Positions 1 through 9,468 are shown, counted from the first letter of the stretch. The stretch: DNA of 64,000 nucleotides from JBBECJ01 sp963763325 (GCA_963763325.1 CAVXOL010000025.1:248001-312000), one strand, 5' to 3'. Numbers and translations are program-made. The notes: generated by a model not told the origin, from the sequence alone.

Positions 1-906
1 GTGGGCGCGCGTTTCTTCACCGGAATGGTCGCTGCTGCCGTCTTCCCCCTGACGCTTGCGTATATCGGCGAAACGGTTACCTACTCCGAGCGCCAGCATG
101 CCATTGGCTACACCGTGATGGCCTCGTCGATCGGTCAGGTGATTTCCAGCGGCGCAGGTGGCTTTCTGGCGGCGCTGCTCTCGTGGAGAGCAATCTTCGC
201 GCTCGACGGCGCAATCGCGTTGGTCCTGACCGTCGCGATGCTACGCAACCGTGCCATGCCGGCCCGCCCGACCGGGCCACGTCGATCGACGCGAGCCGGA
301 TTCGAACTCGTCCTGCGGGACCGCCGACACGCGCTCTTCTACGCGATGATCTTCGTCGAAGGAATCTTCACGCTCGGCGCGTTCTCATTCCTCGGTGCGA
401 TGCTGCGTGACCGGGACGGCTTCTCCTACACGGCTATCGGGCTCATCATCTCGCTCTTCGGAGTGACAGCGATCATCGCCGGTCGGATCATCGGGCCACT
501 TGCGCGCCGGATTGGCGAGGCGCGGATGATCCTGTACGGCGGGATTGGCGCCGCCGTCTGCTACGGGTTGACTGTCCTGCAGCCTGCTGTCGTATTCTTC
601 CCGCTGGCGATGGCGCTGCTCGGCATTACCTGGATCATCATGCACACGACGCTCCAGACTCGCGCGACCGAGCTGGCCCCGGCGGCGCGGGCGACCGGGA
701 TATCGCTCTTCGCCTTCTCGCTCTTCCTCGGCAGCAGTGCAGGTGCGTTCATCACCGCGCAGTCGATCGATCGATTCGACTACAACGCAACCATGCTCGG
801 AATGGGTCTGCTGACACTGGTCTTCGCGGTAGTAGGGTCAGTCATGATCCCACGCTGGTCACAGCCGGAGCGTGGAGCGCTTGCCGAACCGGTCGTCCGT
901 CGCTAG
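1..906 (+). CDS. MFS transporter, C-terminal part (cut by window edge)
   Basis: About 300 residues of a 12-helix major facilitator transporter. The first visible segment (RFFTGMVAAAVFPLTLAYIG) matches the helix 4 region, so roughly 90 N-terminal residues lie outside the window; the GTG at base 1 is probably not the true start. About eight further hydrophobic segments follow, separated by a basic loop after residue 80 (RNRAMPARPTGPRRSTR) that corresponds to the central cytoplasmic loop between the two six-helix halves. The protein ends in a short polar tail. It sits in the inner membrane and would export or import a small molecule by proton coupling; the substrate cannot be told. A DinB gene follows after 55 bases on the same strand. 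Confidence 0.8.
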   Translation: MGARFFTGMVAAAVFPLTLAYIGETVTYSERQHAIGYTVMASSIGQVISSGAGGFLAALLSWRAIFALDGAIALVLTVAMLRNRAMPARPTGPRRSTRAGFELVLRDRRHALFYAMIFVEGIFTLGAFSFLGAMLRDRDGFSYTAIGLIISLFGVTAIIAGRIIGPLARRIGEARMILYGGIGAAVCYGLTVLQPAVVFFPLAMALLGITWIIMHTTLQTRATELAPAARATGISLFAFSLFLGSSAGAFITAQSIDRFDYNATMLGMGLLTLVFAVVGSVMIPRWSQPERGALAEPVVRR

Positions 907-960
907 ACTGCGGCAGCCGGATTCGGCTGGTTGGGATGGTCATATGGGAGAACGCACAAG

Positions 961-1515
961 ATGGCACAACGGGATATCTACATCGAGCAGGTCCAGGCAA
1001 TGTCCGATATGCTCGACGGCCAGATCGCCGAACTGGACGATACATTACTCAGATCGCGTCCTGGCCAGTACCTGAACCCGCCCGGATTCATCTACTTTCA
1101 CATCCTCCGGGTCTGGGACATGGACATCAACGTCCTCGTCGGCGGCAACAAGCCATCCGAAGACGCCTGGCACCGGGGCAGCTACACCGACGCGATGGGC
1201 TACGACCCGGACGGCAAAGGCGGGCGCGGTCTCGGAATCGGCTTTGGCTACACCGACGCCGAGGTAGATGACGTGCCATACCAGGGCGAGACACTGAAGC
1301 GCTACCACGAGCAACTCCTCGCACAGACGCTGCAGTACCTCAACGACGCGAATGACGAAGAACTTGCCCGAGGGATCACCGCCCTCGGTCAGCCATCCAC
1401 CACCGGTTCGCGCATCCAGCACATCATCGGCCACTCCTGGAACCACATCGGTGAGTTGCGGATGACGAAGAGCATGCTCGGTTTCCACGACCCGACGACG
1501 CCGCCTCGCGGGTGA
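961..1515 (+). CDS. DinB-like four-helix protein
   Basis: A 184-residue protein of the DinB/mycothiol-S-transferase-like fold. An N-terminal helix carries YFHILRVWDMDINVLVGG and the C-terminal part has HIIGHSWNHIGELRMTK, the usual place for the metal-binding His residues (H..H..GE). DinB proteins are metal-dependent and often act as thiol transferases, or are induced by damage or stress; no substrate is evident here. The ATG at 961 is chosen because GGGAG lies about ten bases upstream; a TTG at 931 would add a ten-residue tail without family support. A second, longer and unrelated DinB-type gene lies at 14738. Confidence 0.75.
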   Translation: MAQRDIYIEQVQAMSDMLDGQIAELDDTLLRSRPGQYLNPPGFIYFHILRVWDMDINVLVGGNKPSEDAWHRGSYTDAMGYDPDGKGGRGLGIGFGYTDAEVDDVPYQGETLKRYHEQLLAQTLQYLNDANDEELARGITALGQPSTTGSRIQHIIGHSWNHIGELRMTKSMLGFHDPTTPPRG

Positions 1516-1570
1516 GTGGGATGAGGGAAGAGGCACGAGATCTGTTCATGCCTCGTCCCTCATGCCCCAC
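1516..1570 (+). terminator. Imperfect inverted repeat after DinB gene
   Basis: The left arm (1516-1534) and the right arm (1550-1570) pair over about 18 bases with one mismatch and a two-base bulge; the shared core is ATGAGGGA/TCCCTCAT. It begins one base after the DinB stop codon. There is no T tract. It belongs to the set of gene-end repeats in this window that are built from short purine-rich words. Confidence 0.5.
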
Positions 1571-1639
1571 GCCTGATCCATCACGGTACACTCCTGTTGG
1601 GCGGGAACGGCCGTCACCACCACGACACACTGGAGGACA

Positions 1640-3221
1640 ATGTTGTCGTCTTCGGATGTAGTGCGCGAGGACTGGCGCGAGGCTAACCTGCGTTCGATAG
1701 ACGAGCTACGGAGCCGGCTCGACCGCGTCGCGCTTGGTGGCGGCGAAGCTCGCAGGAGCGCTCGACGCAAGCGGGGCAAGCTGCCGGTGCGCGAGCGGAT
1801 CGACCGGGTGCTCGATCCGGGTTCGGCCTTCCTGGAACTCTCGCCGCTGGCGGCCGAAGGGATGTACGACGGGGACGCGCCGGCCGCCGGGATCGTGACC
1901 GGGATCGGGCGGGTCGAAGGGCGCGAAGTCGTCGTCGTCGCCAACGACCCGACGGTCAAGGGTGGCACGTATTTCCCGATCACGGTGAAGAAGCACTTGC
2001 GCGCGCAGGAGATCGCGTTTGCGAACCGGCTGCCGTGCCTGTATCTTGTCGATTCCGGTGGCGCGTTCCTGCCATTGCAGAGCGAGGTATTCCCCGACCG
2101 CGAGCACTTCGGGCGCATCTTCCGCAACCAGGCGCTGCTCTCGGCTGAGGGTATCCGGCAGGTCGCGGTCGTGCTCGGGTCGTGCACGGCCGGAGGGGCA
2201 TACGTCCCGGCAATGTCGGACGAAGCGGTCATCGTGCGCGGCGCGGGAACGATCTTCCTGGGCGGACCGCCACTGGTGAAGGCGGCTACCGGCGAGGAGA
2301 TTACCGCCGAGGAGCTGGGTGGGGCGGATGTGCATGGCCGCATCAGCGGCGTCGTCGACTACATCGCCGACGACGAGGAACACGCGCTGCGCCTGGCGCG
2401 GCGAGCTGATGAGCGTGCCCGGACGGTCGAGACCGCCGCTGCCCTGGGAACGCCGGCGATCGGCGCCCGTCGAGGATCCCGACGAGATGCTCGGCCTGGT
2501 GCCGCCCGACCCACGCACGCCGTCCGACCCCCGGCCGATCCTGCGCCGCATCCTCGACGCCAGCCGGCTTGACGAGTTCAAGCGCGACTATGCCGAGACG
2601 ATGATCTGCGGCTTCGGGCATCTGTTCGGCATCCCGGTCGGCATCGTCGCCAACAACGGCGTGCTCTTCGCGGACTCAGCGCGCAAGGGGACCCATTTCA
2701 TCCTGCTCTGCGCGCAGCAGAAGATCCCGTTGCTCTTCGTCCAGAACATCACCGGCTTCCTGGTCGGCCGTGAGGCGGAACACGGCGGCATCGCCCGCGA
2801 CGGCGCGAAGATGGTGTCGGCGGTGGCTGCTGCGCAGGTTCCGAAGCTGACGCTGATCACCGGCGCATCGTACGGGGCCGGCAACTACGCCATGTGTGGC
2901 CGCGGCTACGATCCGCGCTTCCTCTTCACGTGGCCGACGGCCCGCATCGGGGTCATGGGCGGCGAGCAGGCGGCCGGCGTGCTGGCAACGGTCGGCCGTG
3001 GGCGCGACCAATCGCGCGACGGCAGTCGAAGACGCCTCGCTGCGCGCCGTCGATCCAGGCCCGCTACGAAGCCGAAACGACCCCCTGGTTCGCAACTGCC
3101 CGCCTCTGGGACGACGGCGTCATCGACCCACGCGACACCCGCACCGTCCTCGGGCTGGCGCTGGAAACAACACTCAATGCTCCGATCGAAGAGTTCTCCG
3201 ATTGGGGTATTGCGGATGTAG
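1640..3221 (+). pseudogene. liuB: Methylcrotonyl-CoA carboxylase beta (carboxyltransferase) subunit, frameshifted
   Basis: Carboxyltransferase of about 527 residues that moves CO2 from carboxybiotin to 3-methylcrotonyl-CoA in leucine degradation. The first part (1640 to about 2420) has the N-terminal crotonase fold with GTYFPITVKKHLRAQEIA, SCTAGGAYVPAMSDEA and GGADVHGRISGVVDY. It continues in another frame from about 2420 (PLPWE, then NNGVLFADSARKGTHFI, LLFVQNITGFLVG, GASYGAGNYAMCGRGYDPR, GGEQAAGVLATV). It shifts again near 3000-3060 (RYEAETTPWFATARLWDDG, RTVLGLALETTLNAPIEE) and once more near 3195, so that the frame ending at 3221 gives the family's usual C-terminus (IGVLRM, compare FGVFRM). 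Three breaks therefore interrupt an otherwise complete, well-conserved protein. SD TGGAGGAC precedes the ATG. First gene of a liu-type operon. Confidence 0.85.
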
Positions 3222-3299
3222 GGCTGTCGGGACACGGGACGCGATTGGCGTCAGATCCCCTACGTCCCGCAAGCCCGCAACCCGGCAAAGGGAGATCGA

Positions 3300-4090
3300 A
3301 TGTCCGACGAGATCCTGCTGTTCGAGCAGCGTCGGGACGCCATCTGGCTGACGCTGAACCGGCCGGAGGTGCGCAACGCGCTCGCCGCTGAACTGGTCCA
3401 GGCGTTGAGCGATGGACTTCGCGCGGGCAGCCACCGACGAATCGGTGCGCGCGGTTGTTATCGCTGGCGCGGGAACCGTCTTCTGTGCCGGGGCCGACGT
3501 GAATCAGTATCGCGATGCGTTCGACCGATCGCGTGTCCTCGAAGAAGGTGGGCGGCTTTACGATCTGCTGGACGATATGCGCAACTGCCCCAAGCCGGTA
3601 ATCGCTCGCGTCCAGCGCGCGGCATTCGGGGGCGCTATCGGCCTCGTCGCGGCAGCCGACCTGGTCGTCGCAGCCGAGGGAACGCGCTTCTCGCTCTCCG
3701 AGGCACGACTCGGACTCGTCCCGGCCGCGATCGGCCCGAGTGTCGTCAACGCCGTTGGGCCAAGAATGGCGAAGGCTCTGATGCTGCTGGCCGAGCCTTT
3801 CGGTGCCGGAAGAAGCGCGCGAGTATGGCCTGATTCACCGCGTCGTCCCTGAAGGGGAACTCGACGCGGCTGTCGAGGACTGGCTGCGGATGATCCGTGC
3901 CAATGCGCCAGGTGCGCTGCGCGATGCAAAGGCGCTCGTCGCCGGTCTGACGTCGAGTGTTCTGACCCATCGCGAAGAGCGCGACCGTGTCGTGTCGCTG
4001 GCGGCGAACCGACGCGCCGATCCGGAAGGGCAGGAAGGGCTGGTCGCATTCCTCGAAAAGCGCCGTCCATCATGGAACCCGGAGGAATAA
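3300..4090 (+). pseudogene. liuC: Enoyl-CoA hydratase family (methylglutaconyl-CoA hydratase likely), frameshifted
   Basis: Crotonase-fold hydratase of about 263 residues. It opens with LLFEQRRDAIWLTLNRPEVR, shifts frame near 3405, then shows VIAGAGTVFCAGADVNQYRD (oxyanion-hole segment), PVIARVQRAAFGGAIGLVAA (second oxyanion-hole glycine) and FSLSEARLGLVPAAIGPSV. It shifts again near 3795 and ends with EYGLIHRVVPEGELDAAVED and a C-terminal helix. In this position between the two methylcrotonyl-CoA carboxylase subunits, and with HMG-CoA lyase downstream, it most likely hydrates 3-methylglutaconyl-CoA to HMG-CoA. The family alone cannot exclude another enoyl-CoA. The glutamate of the SEARLG segment is kept. 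Its stop codon overlaps the start of the next gene (TAATG). Confidence 0.82.
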
Positions 4091-5993
4091 TGCCGTACGG
4101 ACCCGTCCTCGCGATCGCGAACCGTGGCGAGATCGCCATCCGCATCGCCCGAACAGCGCGACGTCTTGGATGGCAGCCGGTCGTCGTTGCTCGGTGATCC
4201 GGATACTGGCTCTTTCGCCGCCCGACTCTTGGGGACTATGAGCTGATCGGTCCGGCTGGGTCTGAACTCGAATCCAACTGGTAATCGCTGCTGCAAGAGC
4301 TGCCGGCGCCACTGCCCTCCACCCCGGTTACGGTTTTCTCAGTGAACGACCAGAGCTGTCGCAGGCGTGCATCGACGCCGGGATCACCTTCGTCGGGCCA
4401 TCCCCGGACGCGCTGGCGCTCTGCGGCGACAAGATCGCGACACGACACGCAGCCGAACGAGCTGGTGTCCCGACGCTTCCAGCCAGCGAACCGCTGACGC
4501 TAGACAACGCTGAGGCGTGGGCGGAGGCTGCTGCTCAAGTCGGCTTCCCGTTGATCGCGAAGGTCACGTCTGGCGGTGGCGGACGCGGCCTGCGTGTCGC
4601 GCAAAGCACCGATACCATCGACGTTGCGATTCGCTCGGCTCTGCGTGAAGCCGGTGCGTCTGCGGCCGGGACGACGTTGTACCTCGAACGTTACGTCGAC
4701 GGTGCGCGGCACGTCGAGGTCCAGGTCGCGGGGGACGGAGCCGACGCAGTCGCGCTCGGGGACCGCGATTGCTCGATTCAGCGCCGGCACCAGAAGGTCG
4801 TCGAGGAAGCGCCTGCCTTTGGTCTATCCGACGCAATGCGCCGCGATCTCCACACGTACGCCGTGGCGACTGGCGCGCGAAGTCGGCCTTCTTGGTGTCG
4901 GAACGGTCGAGTTCCTGCTACAGCAGACGACCAGCCGTACTTCATTGAGATCAACCCACGGCTGCAAGTCGAGCACACCGTGACTGAGGAAGTCACCGGC
5001 CTCGACCTCGTCGAAGTCCAACTGCGGCTCGCCGAGGGCGGGTCGTTGCCTGAACCAGTCGCGCCGCGTGGTCACGCAATTCAAGCTCGACTCTACGCAG
5101 AAGACCCGCTGCATGGCTTCGCACCAAGTCCCGGTGAAATCCGGCTGCTGGATTGGCCTGGCCAACCCTGGCTGCGCGTCGATGCGGGCTATGAATCAGG
5201 AGATGTCGTTCCCAGCTTCTACGACGCGCTGATCGGGAAGATGATCGTCCACGCTCCGGATCGCGCAACGGCAATCTCGCGGATGGCCAATGCCTGCGAC
5301 GAACTCCTGGTTGGCGGAATCGCCACGAATCGTGCCTGGTTGCGCGAACTGATGCGGCTGGATGGATTCGTGAGCGAACAGCACACGCTTGCGACGGCCG
5401 AGACCGTGGAGGTTGTTCGTGAGCCGGCCGATTCACTGGTGTCTCTGGCGATGGCGATCCTTCCTGGCGGCGAGGACGGTTCCGCATGGTCGTCTTCAGG
5501 ACCGTTCCGGATCGTTGCTCCGGCGACGCTTGCTCTGCACGATGCCAACGGATCCTGGGCAGCGCAGGTGGTCTACAAGCGAGCAGAGTCGGATTGGTGC
5601 CCGTCAGTCAACGGCGCTGCCGAAAGTGCGATCGAGGCACCCGCCGTCGTCATCGATACGGACGACGGCTACGAAGTGTCCGACGCTTCCGGACGCTGGC
5701 TGGTGCGACTTGGGCCGCTTCCCCGGCAGCACGCGGGCGTCGAATCCAGCGATGGCGCGCTGAGAGCGCCGATGCCCGGCACAGTTGTCGCCGTCAACGT
5801 CGTTCCAGGGCAGGTGGTGCATGCCGGGGAGGTGCTGGCCGTCATGACCGCGATGAAGATGGAGATGACGCTGGCAGCCCCATTTGACGGAGTCGTCGCG
5901 AATGTCGGTTGTCGCGTTGGCGATCTGGTTGGCTCTCGTCAGGTACTGGTGACTGTCACAAAAGATGCCGAGAGCGAGGCGCAGAGTGGTTGA
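4090..5993 (+). pseudogene. liuD: Methylcrotonyl-CoA carboxylase alpha subunit (biotin carboxylase + BCCP), frameshifted
   Basis: Biotin carboxylase fused to a biotinyl domain, about 634 residues. The ATG at 4090 gives ANRGEIAIRIARTARRLG; the frame is then broken several times between 4190 and 4330 (GDPDTGSFAARL and DYELIGPAGSELES are seen in different frames). From about 4330 it runs as HPGYGFLSERPELSQ, TFVGPSPDALALCGDK, SGGGGRGLRV (ATP-grasp glycine loop), GDRDCSIQRRHQKVVEEAP and FIEINPRLQVEHTVTEEVTG. A 50-base stretch at about 4871-4921 is out of frame because of one extra and one missing base; the other frame supplies the expected LAREVGLLGVGTVEFLLQQ. The C-terminus has a biotinyl domain with AVMTAMKMEM, where the lysine of MKM is biotinylated. 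Works with the beta subunit at 1640. Confidence 0.85.
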
Positions 5994-6847
5994 AGACGCA
6001 CGCCGGCAAGTCACGATCTACGAGGTTGGCCCGCGCGATGGACTTCAGAATGAGGCGACGCCAATACCCACGGCGGCGAAGATCGCGTTCGTCAACGCAC
6101 TGGCTGACGCCGGATTGACCTGGATCGAGACGACCTCGTTTGTGAATCCGAAAGCCGTTCCTCAGCTGTCCGACGCCACCGAGGTCATGCAGGGGATCGA
6201 GCGCCGAGCCAGGCGTCCGCTACCCTGTTCTCGTGCCGAACGAGCGCGGGATGGAACGGGCGCTGGAAGCAGGGATCGACGCCATCGCCCTCTTCGCTGC
6301 GGCGTCAGAGGAGTTCTCGCAGGCCAACATCAGGGCAACGATCGACGAATCGTTCGAGCGGTTCAGGCCGGTCGTAGAGATCGCGAAGCGCGAACGCATC
6401 TGGATACGTGGCTACGTTTCAACCGCGTTCCATTGTCCGTACTCGGGCCCGGTCACGCCTGAACAGGCCGTCTCCGTCGCTGAGCGGTTGTTCGGACTGG
6501 GGTGCGACGAGGTCGCGATTGCCGACACGATTGGCCAGGCGACCCCCGACGACACCAACCAGCTGCTCGAGGTAGCGATCCCAGCGCTGCCGGTCGAGCA
6601 GCTCGCCTTCCACCTGCACGACACATCCGGTCTGGCGCTCCAGAACATCCGGCTGGCACTCACGGCTGGAATCACGATTTTCGACGGATCTGCGGGTGGG
6701 CTGGGCGGCTGCCCATTCGCGCCGGGCGCGCCAGGCAATCTGGCTACAGAGGCTCTGGTCGAGATGCTCGACGGGATGGGAATCGAAACGGGAGTTGACG
6801 CTGACGCCGTCAAACGGGCTGCAACCTCGTTGCGAGCGCTGCTCTAG
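5965..6847 (+). pseudogene. liuE: Hydroxymethylglutaryl-CoA lyase, frameshifted
   Basis: HMG-CoA lyase (DRE-TIM metallolyase) that cleaves HMG-CoA to acetoacetate and acetyl-CoA, the last step of leucine breakdown. It shows EVGPRDGLQNE (catalytic Arg and metal Asp), IETTSFVNPKAVPQLSDA, then after a frameshift at about 6207 VPNERGMERAL, GYVSTAFHCPYSGPV, CDEVAIADTIGQATP, HLHDTSGLALQN (metal His pair) and GSAGGLGGCPFAPGAPGN (the catalytic-cysteine loop). An extra C within CGCC at about 6207 explains the shift. The ATG at 5965 overlaps the carboxylase end; a GTG at 5986 gives a shorter N-terminus closer to the family. The gene ends four bases into the convergent regulator gene. No isovaleryl-CoA dehydrogenase is seen beside it. 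Confidence 0.87.
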
Positions 6848-7275
6848 GAATCCTTCCGGACGGAGTGCTGACCCAACGCAGCGGCAACCGTTTGCCGCAA
6901 CACGTTACGGTCGATCGGCTTCGAGAGCGTCGCGAACGCGCTGGCCAGACGTGGATCGCGCTCGTCTGCCAGAATCGAGATGATAATCACGGGAATGTCC
7001 AGCGTCTCAGGCGTCGTCTTGAGTTGCTGGAGCAGGTCGAGTCCATCGACGTCTGGCAGCCGGAGGTCAAGCGTGATCGCGTCCGGCTGGATAACACGCG
7101 CATGTTGGAGGGCGTCGCGTCCGACTGACGTCACCAGGAAGTCGTACTTGGCGCCGGTCAGCACCCTCGCAATCAGGTGGGCGTTGTCGGGATCGTCCTC
7201 GACAATCAGGACCAGCGGGCGCGAACGGCTGGAGTCCAGTCGAATGCTTGAGATTGGAACGTGTTCTGCTTCCAT
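6844..7275 (-). CDS. Receiver-only response regulator
   Basis: A 143-residue CheY-like protein without an output domain. A 20-residue N-terminal tail leads into LVLIVEDDPDNAHLIARVL (acidic pair), DAITLDLRLPDVDGLDLLQ (phospho-acceptor Asp in TLDLRLPD), PVIIISILADERD (conserved Ser/Thr region) and LSKPIDRNVLRQTV (conserved Lys). It would receive phosphate from a histidine kinase and act by protein contact. No kinase gene adjoins it; the soluble multi-PAS kinase at 25194 is the only kinase in the window and could be a partner, which is conjecture. It converges with the HMG-CoA lyase gene, overlapping by four bases. Confidence 0.85.
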   Translation of the reverse strand: MEAEHVPISSIRLDSSRSRPLVLIVEDDPDNAHLIARVLTGAKYDFLVTSVGRDALQHARVIQPDAITLDLRLPDVDGLDLLQQLKTTPETLDIPVIIISILADERDPRLASAFATLSKPIDRNVLRQTVAAALGQHSVRKDS

Positions 7276-7479
7276 GTTCGTCGCGCCTGGTTTCTAATGG
7301 AACCGCCTCTGACCTGCTGCCGGTACCGCACAAGCGTAGTGCAAGATCCTGTTCGACAGGGAGTGGTCTGGACTGGTTGTGACGCTTCTGTGACGCCGCA
7401 AAGCATCCAGCACAACAACAGCCTCGGCGAGCGGCGGACGGGAACGGATCGAGGTCGTCGCATCCCCGGACAACGATGG

Positions 7480-7518
7480 TAGGATGGGTATCAGACAGCG
7501 AGGGGAAGTCAGGAGGAG
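7480..7518 (+). promoter_or_regulatory. Possible -10 and strong ribosome-binding site for arginase-fold gene
   Basis: TAGGAT at 7480-7485 resembles a -10 box, but no convincing -35 is seen 17 bases upstream. AGGAGGAG at 7511-7518 is a strong Shine-Dalgarno sequence. It sits too close to the first ATG (7519) and five bases from the second (7522), favouring the second. The rest of the 7276-7479 gap shows nothing I can name. Confidence 0.3.
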
Positions 7519-7521
7519 ATG

Positions 7522-8433
7522 ATGTCCGCGACGGTTGCGAAAGGGCTGCATGTTGTTCCCGTCCGCTACGGCGGCAGCGCGCCCAACACTCCGGATCGCG
7601 AGGTGGTAGACAGCTACGCGGCGGCGGCTGACTACGGCGTCTTCGGCGCCGAGGCGACGATCAGCGAGCCGCGCTTTCCTGAAGATCAGCGCGACGAGGA
7701 ACCGACCATTAACCTCGGACTGATTGGCGGAGAGATCGCGAAGGCAGTCGCTGAGGGCAGGCGTGCCGGCCAGCCGGTCCTCGTCGTCGGCGGAAACTGT
7801 GCCATCACGCCCGGCGTCGTCGGCGGCTTGCAGGAAGCCCACGGGCCAGCCGCGAAGATTGGTCTGGTCTGGTTCGACGCCCACGGCGACTTCAACACGC
7901 CGCGGACGACGCTCTCCGGGATGCTCGGTGGGATGCCTGTCGCCGTCACTGCTGGACTTGCCTGGCCCCGCTGGCGCGAACTGTCACACCAGCCGGTGCC
8001 ACTGCCGACCGACCGGATCGTGATGGTCGATGTCCGCAACCTCGATCCTGCCGAGGAAACGCTCGTCCGAGCCACCGACGTTGTCATCGCCGCACCAGCT
8101 CCCGGCTTCCCCGGCGAGGATCTGCAACAGGCGGTCGCCGATCTGGCCGATCGCTGCGACATGATCTACCTGCACATCGACTCCGACATCCTCGATGAGC
8201 GCTTCGTTCCGAACCACGGTACGAAGGAGCCGAACGGCCCCGATATGCAGCAGGTACTGGCGGCGATCGAGACCGTGATGGCGACCGGGAAGGTCGTCAC
8301 CTACGCGCTGGTCTCAGTCTGGCCAACCGGCGATGGCGGCGACGTAGCGGTCGCGTCGGGGATCGAGATGCTGCGCGGCGGCCTGGAATCATGGAAGAAG
8401 CACGGATTTCCAGAGGTCGCTGCCAATGGGTGA
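7522..8433 (+). CDS. Arginase/agmatinase-fold family protein
   Basis: About 303 residues of the ureohydrolase fold. The metal-site motifs are WFDAHGDFNTP (canonical DAHxD) and LHIDSDILD (canonical DxDxxD). Two other sites are atypical: the usual GGDH motif reads VVGGNCAITPGVVGGL, and the loop that in arginases has HGMP reads SGMLGGMPVAV. At least one manganese ligand is therefore replaced, while both aspartate-rich motifs are intact. Arginase-family proteins with such changes are annotated only generically. It may hydrolyse a guanidino or amide substrate with an altered metal site, or may have a different activity. A strong hairpin follows the stop codon. Confidence 0.75.
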   Translation: MSATVAKGLHVVPVRYGGSAPNTPDREVVDSYAAAADYGVFGAEATISEPRFPEDQRDEEPTINLGLIGGEIAKAVAEGRRAGQPVLVVGGNCAITPGVVGGLQEAHGPAAKIGLVWFDAHGDFNTPRTTLSGMLGGMPVAVTAGLAWPRWRELSHQPVPLPTDRIVMVDVRNLDPAEETLVRATDVVIAAPAPGFPGEDLQQAVADLADRCDMIYLHIDSDILDERFVPNHGTKEPNGPDMQQVLAAIETVMATGKVVTYALVSVWPTGDGGDVAVASGIEMLRGGLESWKKHGFPEVAANG

Positions 8434-8449
8434 ACGAATCGTGATCACC

Positions 8450-8485
8450 CCGGCATGGGCCGTGTCCTGTACCGGCCCATGCCGG
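8450..8485 (+). terminator. 13-bp perfect hairpin after arginase-fold gene
   Basis: CCGGCATGGGCCG (8450-8462) pairs perfectly with CGGCCCATGCCGG (8473-8485) around a ten-base loop. It lies 16 bases after the arginase-fold stop. No T tract follows. The hairpin contains the upstream candidate start codons of the ABC ATPase gene (8455, 8479), which argues that translation starts later, at 8497. Confidence 0.6.
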
Positions 8486-8496
8486 ACGAAGACTCG

Positions 8497-9468
8497 ATGA
8501 CCGGCATCGACCAGCCAATCGTCACGACATCGGCGCTGACAAAGGCGTACGGATCGGTCGTCGCGCTCGACAGCGTCGATCTCTCGATCCCGCGCTCGGC
8601 GATCGGCCTGTTAGGGGCAAACGGCGCTGGAAAGTCAACGCTCATAAAGCTGCTGCTGGGGCTGATCTCGCCTACATCCGGTCAGGCAACAATGCTGGGA
8701 ATGGACATCCGCACCGACGTGATCCGCATTCGCGAGCGGGTTGGCTACATGCCGGAGTCCGATTGTCTCCCGATGGACGTTACCGCCGCCGATTTCGTCG
8801 GCCACATGGCCGAGATGAGCGGACTGCCCGGCCGAGCGGCGCGACAACGCGCTAACGACGTGCTGTATCAGGTCGGTGTCGATGAGGAGCGCTACCGCCT
8901 CATTCGCGGCTTTTCGACTGGCATGAAGCAGCGCGTCAAGCTGGCGCAGGCGATCGTCCACGACCCGGAGCTCGTCTTCCTCGACGAGCCGACGAACGGC
9001 ATGGACCCGCAGGGCCGCGACGACATGCTCAATCTGATCAACCGCATCCATCGTCAGCTCGGTATCACGGTCGTCGTTTCCTCACACCTGCTGGAAGACA
9101 TCGAGCGTGTCTGCGATTACGTTGTGATGGTCGATCGAGGCAAACTGGTCGTCAACGGCTTGATCAACGACCTGATGCAGGGCGGCGGCGATGTCGTCGT
9201 CCGCGTCGATGGCGACGCGCACGGCCTGGTGAACCTGCTTGCTGCGCGCAACCTGTCGGCGCGAGTGAGCGGGCAGGAGGTCATCGTGGCGGCCCCGGAC
9301 GGCGGCGTCAACGATGCTGTCTACGACGCAATCCGCGACGCCGTCGTCGAGTTGGACGCGCCGCTCCGACTGTTGCGCGGCCGCGAACGCTCGCTGGAAG
9401 ATGTCTACATCCAGACCGTCGGCGGGATGATTGCCGCCGAGGAAGTGGTGGCCGCCAATGGCAAGTAA
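8497..9468 (+). CDS. ABC transporter ATP-binding protein (first pair)
   Basis: ATPase of an ABC-2 type exporter, about 323 residues. Walker A GANGAGKST, a signature region GFSTGMKQRVKLAQAI (STGMK in place of the classical SGGQ, normal for this exporter group), Walker B LVFLDEPTNGMDP and the H-loop VVSSHLLEDIERV are all present. A C-terminal domain of about 90 residues follows, as in drug or polysaccharide exporter ATPases. The start at 8497 is preferred because earlier ATG codons lie inside a hairpin. The next gene, the permease, overlaps its stop by 11 bases, so the two are coupled. The pair is followed by a second ATPase/permease pair; together they may form one exporter with two different halves or two exporters. 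Confidence 0.87.
   Translation: MTGIDQPIVTTSALTKAYGSVVALDSVDLSIPRSAIGLLGANGAGKSTLIKLLLGLISPTSGQATMLGMDIRTDVIRIRERVGYMPESDCLPMDVTAADFVGHMAEMSGLPGRAARQRANDVLYQVGVDEERYRLIRGFSTGMKQRVKLAQAIVHDPELVFLDEPTNGMDPQGRDDMLNLINRIHRQLGITVVVSSHLLEDIERVCDYVVMVDRGKLVVNGLINDLMQGGGDVVVRVDGDAHGLVNLLAARNLSARVSGQEVIVAAPDGGVNDAVYDAIRDAVVELDAPLRLLRGRERSLEDVYIQTVGGMIAAEEVVAANGK

Noticed and set aside
1706..2581. Minus-strand 291-residue frame under the carboxylase gene
   Set aside because: Shadow of the carboxyltransferase; arginine/serine-rich and without motifs.
1640..6847. Programmed ribosomal frameshifting as the explanation for the broken genes
   Set aside because: The shifts occur many times per gene at unrelated sequences without slippery-site or pseudoknot patterns.
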